From Spartobacteria bacterium (lineage in GTDB: Bacteria; Verrucomicrobiota; Verrucomicrobiia; Chthoniobacterales; UBA10450), in the NCBI GenBank assembly GCA_021324035.1, contig JAJPJU010000140.1, positions 1 through 19,744 of the forward strand: a stretch of DNA of 19,744 nt, given 5' to 3'. Positions 14,090 to 19,744 of this stretch are shown here, piece by piece. The first letter of the stretch is position 1. Each line of letters begins with the position of its first letter. The position numbers and the translations under genes are program-made. Below the pieces are notes generated by a model that saw nothing but the letters and a program-made list of their open reading frames with translations, was not told the origin of the DNA and made no database searches.

Positions 14090-14808
14090 GTTTTCTTCTT
14101 CCTGGCGCCTTTCGCGGCTCGTTTGCCTTTCTTCCAGCGCTTCAATTTCATGGCTTCTTCAGCCGCTGCGGTTTCCGCCTGTTTTTTACTTCGGCCAGTC
14201 CCCTTTCCGAGAACGATTCCCTCCCAAACTGCCTGGACCACAAATCGTTTGTCGTGTTCCGGGCCGGTTTGGGACAGAACTTCATAAACAGGACTTTTCG
14301 GCGAAATGCTTTGCAGCAATTCCTGCAGGTTTCCCTTCGGATTAATGTCGACCGGTTCCTCGGCCAATTGGGCCAGATCCGCCGTGGCCTGCGTCAAAAT
14401 GAATTTCCTCGTGTTTTCCAAGCCACCGTCGAGATAGATGGCGCCGATCAGAGCCTCGAATGCGTCGGCCAAAGTGGAAGTCCGGGCGCGTCCTCCGGAA
14501 GCTTCCTCGCCGCGGCCCATCAACAAGAACTGACCGAGATCGATCTGAGCGGCGTGCGTTTTGAGGGCATCGCGCGAAACCAGCCGCGAGCGCAATTTGG
14601 TGAGCTGGCCTTCCGGTTGGTCTTTGAAGTGCCCGAAAAGATATTCCGTAATCACCAGTTGCAGAATCGCGTCGCCTAAAAACTCGAGGCGTTGATTATC
14701 GAAATGACGCCGCTGAGTTTCGTGACCAAGACTGGGATGGGTCAGCGCCTCGGCCAGCAGTAGCGGATTGCGAAACTTGTAACCGATTCGTTCTTCCAGA
14801 GGATGCAC
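14086..14808 (-). CDS. rnc: Ribonuclease III
   Basis: Double-strand-specific endoribonuclease for rRNA and mRNA processing. It is 240 residues: the catalytic domain (about 1-150) holds NQRLEFLGDAIL (38-49) with Glu42 and Asp46, and TLADAFEALIGAIYLDGG (112-129) with Asp115 and Glu118, the four metal ligands. A dsRNA-binding domain follows (about 157-225, NPKGNLQELLQ to KKQAETAAAEEAM), then a very basic tail (GKRAAKGARKKKT). The first signature Glu (E38 in E. coli) is Gln39 here. The start codon is GTG, and the gene begins two bases after the stop of the S41-like gene, so it is probably co-transcribed with it. The 3' end overlaps thiD by 4 bp. Confidence 0.96.
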   Translation of the reverse strand: MHPLEERIGYKFRNPLLLAEALTHPSLGHETQRRHFDNQRLEFLGDAILQLVITEYLFGHFKDQPEGQLTKLRSRLVSRDALKTHAAQIDLGQFLLMGRGEEASGGRARTSTLADAFEALIGAIYLDGGLENTRKFILTQATADLAQLAEEPVDINPKGNLQELLQSISPKSPVYEVLSQTGPEHDKRFVVQAVWEGIVLGKGTGRSKKQAETAAAEEAMKLKRWKKGKRAAKGARKKKT

Positions 14809-14810
14809 GC

Positions 14811-15926
14811 CTATCGCTTTTGGTAGATTTCCAGCGAAGTAACGACGTCGAGCGCGCGCTGCAAGACTGGATCGCGCATCGGCAGCCCGGACCGCGGCCG
14901 GAGACGGCGTTGCGCATCCGAAATATCCAGTTCGGGGTTGGTCCCGGCAATCAGCGCAGCCTCGTTCAAATGAGGCCTGTCGCCGTCGTACACAAACGGG
15001 CCCATTCCTTTTTCGGCGCTTTGCCGAAAGATCTGGCGTTTATCGGCCAGGGGCATTTCGACCGGCAAATCAGGTTTCACTCCGCCAGGAAACAGCGGCT
15101 GCCCATCGGGCAAAACGGCTTCAGCGGACGCCACCCGCAAAATCTTACCGCTCGGCAAGGGTTGATCGGAGTACTCGACTGCCCGGCCAGACGTCGATTG
15201 TCCGATGATCAAGGCTTTGTTATTCAGTTTGAGCGTCGCGGCCAGCGCTTCCGCGCTTCCAGCGGTATCGGCATCGGCGAGAACAACAATCAACCCTTGA
15301 AACGCCGGCTCCCGGTCGGAAGTAAATTGCCGGTCCTGTTTTGATGCAGCTTTGCGGACGCTGAAAAGCGCTTTGCCTTTCGGACAAAAGCGTTTGGCGA
15401 CCTCAGCAGCGGCGGCGAAATCTCCGGTATTGCTGGCGCGAAGATCAACCACCACGGCATCGACTTTTTTCTGGCTGAACTCCTGCAATTTTTTGTCGAG
15501 TTCCTTGAGATTGGCAGCGCTCAAATCGCCGAGCCGCAGATAGCCGATGTGATTTTCGAAAATCTCGCTGTAGATGGGTGTCGCACTTGCAGCCGGTGTA
15601 TTTTCACGGTTGGGCAACAGCATCAATCCTCCCGGCATGCGAACCAGTAATCCGGTGAGCGTCGCCCGATTCAGTTCAGATTCCGTGATCGCGTCCGGAT
15701 TGGTGAAGTTGGATTTCAATAGCGAAAGCGCCGATTGCAGGTCCGCCTCTCCTAACGAATCGATCATCTGATCCGTCGTCGGCAACGCTGATGTCGATGG
15801 CGCGGGCGATTTGGCAGTCGCGGCGGAACCGGCTGCGGTAGGAGGTGCGGAAGGCGCCGGCGTCTGGGCGTAAACTTGCAGCGCCAATATGAGTGAAACC
15901 GCATTTATCGCCGCTGGTTTGAACAT
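14811..15926 (-). CDS. S41-family peptidase-like exported protein with degenerate catalytic dyad
   Basis: A 371-residue protein with a signal peptide (MFKPAAINAVSLILALQVYA, cut about 20/21), an Ala/Pro/Ser/Thr-rich linker (21-50) and an S41 (C-terminal processing protease) core at about 126-290. Core landmarks are IGYLRLGDLS (127-136), VDAVVVDLRASNTG (155-168), GLIVVLADADTAGSAEALAA (211-230), NKALIIGQSTSGRAVEY (236-252) and FPGGVKPDLPV (279-289). Ungapped comparison with E. coli Tsp (Prc), SASASEIFAAAM...TFGKG, places Gly223 at the catalytic Ser430 and Arg248 at Lys455. A Ser is adjacent (Ser224), but at the next position. There is no PDZ domain. It may be an inactive homologue or a scaffold; that is inference. 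It starts 10 bp after purD and ends 2 bp before rnc. Confidence 0.8.
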   Translation of the reverse strand: MFKPAAINAVSLILALQVYAQTPAPSAPPTAAGSAATAKSPAPSTSALPTTDQMIDSLGEADLQSALSLLKSNFTNPDAITESELNRATLTGLLVRMPGGLMLLPNRENTPAASATPIYSEIFENHIGYLRLGDLSAANLKELDKKLQEFSQKKVDAVVVDLRASNTGDFAAAAEVAKRFCPKGKALFSVRKAASKQDRQFTSDREPAFQGLIVVLADADTAGSAEALAATLKLNNKALIIGQSTSGRAVEYSDQPLPSGKILRVASAEAVLPDGQPLFPGGVKPDLPVEMPLADKRQIFRQSAEKGMGPFVYDGDRPHLNEAALIAGTNPELDISDAQRRLRPRSGLPMRDPVLQRALDVVTSLEIYQKR

Positions 15927-15936
15927 CGACTTCTGT

Positions 15937-17208
15937 TTAGCCGTTCGCCGCGCTCAGGGCAATATCGCGCCGATAATGGCACCCCTCAAAATGGACCCGC
16001 GACACTGCCTGGTAGGCCCGCTCGCGAGCCATCTTAATTGTTTGACCTAACGCCGTCACCGCCAGGACCCGCCCCCCTGCGGTCAGGACTTCGCCATCCA
16101 CAGTTTTCGTTCCTGCATGAAACACCTGAACGCCGTCGAGTTTGCCGGCTTCGGCAAGTCCGGAAATTTTCTTCCCGGTTTCGTATTTCCCGGGATAACC
16201 CCCCGAAGCCAGAACAACTGTCACTGATGCACATTGGTCCCATTCAATGGCGTGCGCTCCAATTTTGCCGTCGATTGTCGCCTCAAGCAGGGTGACCAGA
16301 TCAGATTTCATTCGAGGCAGCAACGCCTGGGTCTCGGGATCGCCGAATCGGCAGTTGAACTCGAGAACCCGAGGACCGCAGGCGGTCATCATCAACCCTG
16401 GATACAACAAACCGCGATAGATCACGTTTTCCTTTTCCAAACCATCCAACAACGGCTGCATGATTTTCGCTTCGAAACCGGCCTGCATTTCAGCAGTCCA
16501 ATTATTTGCCGGACTGAACGCGCCCATTCCGCCGGTATTTGGACCGTTGTCGCCATCGAACGCGCGTTTGTGGTCGCGGGCTGATTCGAACAGACGATAA
16601 TTTTTTCCATCAACCAGCGCGTGCAACGAACATTCGGTTCCGTGAAGTAACTCTTCGATTACGATCCGCTTTCCGGCGTCGCCGAATCGGGCCTCGGTCA
16701 TCATCGCCTTGATCGTGGCAGTCGCTTCAACTTTATCGGACGCGATGATGACGCCTTTCCCCAGAGCCAAACCGTCGGCCTTGATCACCACCGGAAATTT
16801 AACCTCTTCGCAATAGCTGAGCGCCTCGTCGCTGTCGGAAAACGTCCGGGCCTCGGCTGTCGGGATTTTTTGCGCGCGCATCAGTTCCTTGGCGAAAATC
16901 TTCGATGACTCGAGGCGCGCTGCTGACTTGGTGGGTCCGAAAATGCGCAACTTGTCTGCGCCAAACAGGTCGACGATGCCCATCGCCAGTGGATCGTCCG
17001 GCCCGACGACCGTCAGGTCGACCTTGTTCTCTTTTGCGAACTTGCGCAATTGAGGCAGATCCGTCGCGGGGATCGGAATATTTTCGGAAATCATGCCAGT
17101 CCCGGCATTGCCCGGCGCACAAAAAATGTGATCGACCGCGTTCGATTGATTGAGTTTCCAAGTCAGCGCGTGTTCCCGGCCGCCACTCCCAATCACAAGA
17201 AGTTTCAT
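15937..17208 (-). CDS. purD: Phosphoribosylamine-glycine ligase (GAR synthetase)
   Basis: ATP-grasp enzyme for the second step of purine synthesis, joining glycine to phosphoribosylamine. It is 423 residues from the ATG at 17208, the usual length; an open frame extends 25 codons upstream, but MKLLVIGSGGREHALTWKL is the classical N-terminus. Motifs: N-domain GSGGREHA (7-14) and APGNAGT (31-37); ATP-grasp FPVVIKADGLALGKGV (138-153); the loop DHKRAFDGDNGPNTGGMGA (212-230); metal-binding VLEFNCRFGDPETQ (281-294). It is preceded by a 75-bp gap with a small perfect hairpin after the htrA-like gene and followed 10 bp later by the S41-like gene, so these minus-strand genes are probably co-transcribed. 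Confidence 0.97.
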   Translation of the reverse strand: MKLLVIGSGGREHALTWKLNQSNAVDHIFCAPGNAGTGMISENIPIPATDLPQLRKFAKENKVDLTVVGPDDPLAMGIVDLFGADKLRIFGPTKSAARLESSKIFAKELMRAQKIPTAEARTFSDSDEALSYCEEVKFPVVIKADGLALGKGVIIASDKVEATATIKAMMTEARFGDAGKRIVIEELLHGTECSLHALVDGKNYRLFESARDHKRAFDGDNGPNTGGMGAFSPANNWTAEMQAGFEAKIMQPLLDGLEKENVIYRGLLYPGLMMTACGPRVLEFNCRFGDPETQALLPRMKSDLVTLLEATIDGKIGAHAIEWDQCASVTVVLASGGYPGKYETGKKISGLAEAGKLDGVQVFHAGTKTVDGEVLTAGGRVLAVTALGQTIKMARERAYQAVSRVHFEGCHYRRDIALSAANG

Positions 17209-17226
17209 CCGTTTTTCACTGTAGAG

Positions 17227-17243
17227 GCAGCCGTCCCGGCTGC
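17227..17243 (-). repeat. Perfect hairpin GCAGCC-N5-GGCTGC in the purD leader
   Basis: The sequence gcagccgggacggctgc (minus strand) forms a six-bp GC-rich stem with a five-base loop between the htrA-like stop and the purD start. No T-run follows, so it is not a standard intrinsic terminator. It may be a stem of an interspersed intergenic repeat or an mRNA stability element; I cannot tell which. Confidence 0.45.
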
Positions 17244-17283
17244 GAGATAATTTCGTTTTGCCGGCGGCGCGCCTTTCGAGCAA

Positions 17284-18318
17284 TTAGTCTTCGCGCGCTC
17301 GCGATTCCGCCGGCACAATCGCCAGCTCCACCTTTTCGGTATGACGAACGATCGTGATCCTGGATTCCACGCCGATCTGCTCCGCCATTAAGCGTTTGTG
17401 AAGTTCGTGGATGCTACCGATCGATTCGCCGTCGAGTGCGACAATCAAATCGCCAACCCGCAAACCTGCTTTCGCAGCCGGACTTTCCTTTTCGACTGAA
17501 ACAACCAGCACGGCCGTTTCGCGCGGCAGATTGTAGAAGCGAATTACCCGGCGATGGATTGGGACGTTTTGCCCGGCGACGCCAATGTAGCTGCGCCGGA
17601 TCTTGCCATCCTTGATCAACCAACCGGCTACAAAACGTGCAGTGTTACTCGCGATTGCGAAACAAATCCCCTGGGCCGGGCGAATCATCGCGGTGTTCAC
17701 GCCGATTACTTCACCGGCTGAATTCACCAATGGGCCGCCGGAGTTTCCCGGATTCAGCGCGGCGTCGGTTTGAATGACGTTGTCGATCAACCGGCCGGAC
17801 TGCGCATGCATCGAGCGTCCGAGCGCACTGATAACACCTGCAGTCACGCTTGCCTGGAAGCCGAGCGGGTTTCCGATGGCGATGACGATTTGACCGACTC
17901 GCAAACTTTCGGAGTCGGCTAGCCGAACGTGCGTCAGGCCTGGCGCGTCAATTCGGATGACGGCGAGATCGGTATCGGGATCGTCGCCAATTAATTGCGC
18001 AGGAAATTCACGGCCGTCGGGAAGATTCACGATTACGGCCGCTGCTTCATGAACAACGTGGCTGTTCGTCAAAATGAATCCGTCCGGTGCAATGATAAAT
18101 CCCGACCCACTTCCGCGGGTCTCGCGCGGCCCGCGACCGGTATTGAGCTGATGTTTGATATCGATGTTCACGACGGCAGGCGTGACCCGATCCACCGCCG
18201 CCACGACGGTTCGCGAGTATTCGTCCAACAAAAGAGAGTCGTCGGACGTTGTCGTTGCCCCACCGGGGGGCGTTGACTTGTCCGGGTTTGCCTCGTCCAA
18301 AAGTAATTCCAAAGACAT
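17284..18318 (-). CDS. HtrA/DegP-like trypsin-fold serine protease with PDZ domain, apparently cytosolic
   Basis: A 344-residue S1C protease. The catalytic triad is His87 (LTNSHVV), Asp117 (DTDLAVI) and Ser193 (GNSGGPL). The protease domain spans about 37-230 and one PDZ domain about 245-335 (ESPAAKAGLRVGDLIVALDG, GESIGSIHEL). In place of a signal peptide or membrane anchor, the first 35 residues are hydrophilic and acidic (MSLELLLDEANPDKSTPPGG), so the protein is probably cytosolic, unlike periplasmic DegP/DegS. The ATG at 18318 is the only reasonable start in this frame. It is the first gene of a minus-strand run with purD, the S41-like gene and rnc, and is divergent from the HxlR-type regulator across 116 bp. 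Confidence 0.92.
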   Translation of the reverse strand: MSLELLLDEANPDKSTPPGGATTTSDDSLLLDEYSRTVVAAVDRVTPAVVNIDIKHQLNTGRGPRETRGSGSGFIIAPDGFILTNSHVVHEAAAVIVNLPDGREFPAQLIGDDPDTDLAVIRIDAPGLTHVRLADSESLRVGQIVIAIGNPLGFQASVTAGVISALGRSMHAQSGRLIDNVIQTDAALNPGNSGGPLVNSAGEVIGVNTAMIRPAQGICFAIASNTARFVAGWLIKDGKIRRSYIGVAGQNVPIHRRVIRFYNLPRETAVLVVSVEKESPAAKAGLRVGDLIVALDGESIGSIHELHKRLMAEQIGVESRITIVRHTEKVELAIVPAESRARED

Positions 18319-18393
18319 GAATAAATGTTCCTGCGCGGACGGACCGAGTCAAACGAGCCAGGCAGGCTATACAACCTGTTTGGATCGTTACAT

Positions 18394-18405
18394 GCGCACT
18401 TGCGC
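18394..18405. promoter_or_regulatory. Candidate operator, inverted repeat GCGCA-CT-TGCGC
   Basis: A perfect inverted repeat with five-bp arms and a two-base spacer lies in the 116-bp region between the divergent htrA-like and HxlR-type genes, 29 bp before the regulator start. Its position suits autoregulation, but short GC palindromes are common in this genome and no second copy was found. Confidence 0.2.
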
Positions 18406-18434
18406 GTGAAGCCATGGCCCGTTAAAGGTGCCGC

Positions 18435-18800
18435 ATGGCCTCAGTCATGGACTCTCAATGTCCCTCCCGGCTTGTTCTTGATCGCATCGCAGACAAATGG
18501 ACCGCCCTGGTGATCCAGCTTCTCTCGAGAAAAACGATGCGTTATGCCGAGCTCCACCGCGAGATTGGTGGGATATCGCAAAAAATGCTGACCCAGACCC
18601 TGCGGAGTTTGGAGCGAGACGGCTTGGTCGCTCGAAAAGTTTACCCAGTCGTTCCGCCGCGGGTTGAATACTCCCTTTCTCGTCTCGGGCGGACACTGAT
18701 TGAACCGTTGCGAGGGCTTTGTCGCTGGTCGGAGAAGCATCTTGGTGAGTTGCAGGCCAATCGCGCGCGGGCGAAGGCGAAAGCAACGGTTCAAATCTAG
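18435..18800 (+). CDS. HxlR-family winged-helix transcriptional regulator
   Basis: A 121-residue DNA-binding protein of the HxlR (MarR-like) class. The family start is clear: a conserved Cys9-Pro10 followed by VLDRIADKWTALVIQLLS (about 14-31), then the recognition region MRYAELHREIGGISQKMLTQTLRSLERDGLV (residues 35-65) and the wing VYPVVPPRVEYSLSRLG (about 69-85). In studied members the N-terminal Cys senses oxidants or reactive aldehydes, so a redox-responsive role is possible. The ATG at 18435 follows AAAGGTG (18424-18430) at a four-base spacing. It is divergent from the htrA-like gene and may regulate it or itself; nothing in the sequence proves the target. Confidence 0.92.
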   Translation: MASVMDSQCPSRLVLDRIADKWTALVIQLLSRKTMRYAELHREIGGISQKMLTQTLRSLERDGLVARKVYPVVPPRVEYSLSRLGRTLIEPLRGLCRWSEKHLGELQANRARAKAKATVQI

Positions 18801-18848
18801 TCGCCTGGCGTTGCCGGTTGATTTGTTCAGCCCCAAATTAGCTGTCTC

Positions 18849-19508
18849 ATGTCAGCCAGGATAAACGTCACCCGGCAGCGAATCTTTCTTCTTTCGCCGG
18901 CCTATGCCGGGGGGCGACGCGCCCAAATGGTTTTGAATGAGCGCGCGGAATTCGAGCTGGCCAGGAAACTTCGCAGCAAAAAAGGCGCGACCATCGCCGA
19001 AGTATTCACTTTCCTGAGCGGTTTATATTTTCGCGGTAAAATTGCCTACGCAAACGCGTTCACCCAACCAGCCAACGGAAACGGTGGCGTCTTCGTGATC
19101 ACCCCAACTCGCGGATTAATCGATGCCGCATCGTTGATCACACTTTCCGACTTGCGTGAATTCGCCGCGGTCGACATCGACAAAGACGATCCACGCTATC
19201 GCAAGCCGCTTGAGAAATCGCTGCGTAAGCTGAACAGGAAACTCTCCGCGAATTGCGACATCGTTTTGTTGGGAAGCGTCGCGAGCGGCAAATACGTCGA
19301 TGTTTTTCTCAAGCACTTTGGTCAACGGTTGCGTTTTCCAGCCGATTTCGTCGGCCGAGGCGACATGAGCCGGGGCGGGTTGATGCTCCGCTGCGCCGCG
19401 GATCGGACAGAACTGAAATACATTTCCGTGGCCGGTGCGGTCTTGAATGGAAAACGCCCGCCAAAACTTGTTCCGCGGCGATATCCTAAGGGATGTCCTT
19501 CATCATAG
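18849..19508 (+). CDS. Conserved protein of unknown function, coupled to a DNA ligase gene
   Basis: A 219-residue soluble protein; I do not recognise a named family. Visible features: an N-terminal strand RIFLLSPAYAGGRRAQMVL (about 11-29), FLSGLYFRGKIAYANAF (54-70), VFVITPTRGLIDA (80-92), an acidic then basic helix (DIDKDDPRYRKPLEKSLRKLNRKL), DIVLLGSVASGKYVDVFLKHFG (135-156) and ADFVGRGDMSRGGLMLR (163-179). The GSVASGK segment resembles a Walker A loop but lacks the final Ser/Thr, and no Walker B is evident. The alternating strands and Gly-rich turns suggest a Rossmann-like alpha/beta fold. There is no signal peptide or membrane helix. The last 16 bases overlap the start of the ATP-dependent DNA ligase, so a function linked to DNA end-joining or repair is a reasonable guess, not a demonstrated one. 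No Shine-Dalgarno is seen before the ATG. Confidence 0.8.
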   Translation: MSARINVTRQRIFLLSPAYAGGRRAQMVLNERAEFELARKLRSKKGATIAEVFTFLSGLYFRGKIAYANAFTQPANGNGGVFVITPTRGLIDAASLITLSDLREFAAVDIDKDDPRYRKPLEKSLRKLNRKLSANCDIVLLGSVASGKYVDVFLKHFGQRLRFPADFVGRGDMSRGGLMLRCAADRTELKYISVAGAVLNGKRPPKLVPRRYPKGCPSS

Positions 19509-19744
19509 AGCCGCCGCTGGCGCCGATGGAATCGCGCTCGGCCGATGAAATACCGACAGGCGATCAGTGGCAATACGAACCAAAGTGGGACGGCTTTCGT
19601 TGCATCGCATTTCGCGACGGCAATGACATTTACCTTCAATCAAAGTCCGGTCAGCCGCTGGCGCGTTATTTTCCGGAAGTCGTTGACGTGCTCCTGAAGC
19701 TGAAAGCAAAACAATTTGTGATCGACGGCGAGATTGTCGTGCCG
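19493..19744 (+). CDS. ATP-dependent DNA ligase, N-terminal part
   Basis: The first 84 residues of an ATP-dependent DNA ligase (LigC or LigD ligase-domain type), cut by the right edge. IIEPPLAPMESR near the N-terminus is followed by the adenylation motif YEPKWDGFRCIAF, with Lys31 as the predicted AMP-accepting lysine (KxDGxR), then LQSKSGQPLARYFPEV and the strand FVIDGEIVVP, a further nucleotidyltransferase motif. These bacterial ligases seal breaks in non-homologous end joining or base excision repair. No Ku gene or primase domain is visible in the window. The ATG at 19493 lies inside the preceding gene, with AAGGG directly before it; ATG 19526 is a less likely alternative. Confidence 0.93.
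   Translation, partial: MSFIIEPPLAPMESRSADEIPTGDQWQYEPKWDGFRCIAFRDGNDIYLQSKSGQPLARYFPEVVDVLLKLKAKQFVIDGEIVVP

Overview
The window reads as a chromosomal segment from a soil-type bacterium, most likely Verrucomicrobiota (Chthoniobacterales-like). This is inferred from gene content, not from a phylogenetic marker. The main clue is a very large secreted protein on the minus strand. It combines NHL-like repeats, Calx-beta domains, a seven-copy 54-residue 'GloVer'-type repeat (FYGTT / GTVFK), a PKD domain and long Pro-Thr linkers, a style I associate with that phylum. The rest is dense housekeeping sequence. I see no insertion sequence, phage gene, CRISPR array or antibiotic gene cluster.

Layout. 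(1) 1-358, minus: 5' part of purC, running off the window. It is divergent by 15 bp from rlmI-like 23S rRNA methyltransferase (374-1546, plus). (2) 1713-4472, plus: a tight four-gene operon of two uncharacterised coiled-coil proteins, each with one C-terminal membrane helix, then gatC and gatA. No gatB is visible. (3) 4584-9428, minus: the giant repeat protein, followed by about 470 bp without a convincing gene, then tRNA-Thr(CGT) at 9901-9973 (minus). (4) 10072-10842, plus: trpC, overlapping tail-to-tail with a minus-strand operon (12864 to 10835) of a small membrane protein, a TauE/SafE permease and a tandem universal stress protein. (5) 12985-14089, plus: a small [4Fe-4S] ferredoxin and thiD, separated by a long imperfect inverted repeat that includes the thiD ribosome-binding site. 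(6) 18318 to 14086, minus: htrA-like protease, purD, an S41-fold protein with a degenerate active site, and rnc, closely spaced. (7) 18435-19744, plus: an HxlR-family regulator, a conserved protein of unknown function, and the start of an ATP-dependent DNA ligase that overlaps it by 16 nt.

Functionally the window covers purine synthesis (purC, purD), tryptophan synthesis (trpC), thiamine synthesis (thiD), tRNA-dependent amidation (gatCA), RNA processing and modification (rnc, rlmI) and protein quality control (htrA). The less ordinary points are the giant surface or secreted protein with its recently expanded repeats, the S41 homologue that has lost both catalytic residues, the SD-occluding hairpin before thiD, the two membrane-anchored coiled-coil genes ahead of gatCA, and the unknown gene coupled to a DNA ligase. 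I do not see an unambiguous new multi-gene system.
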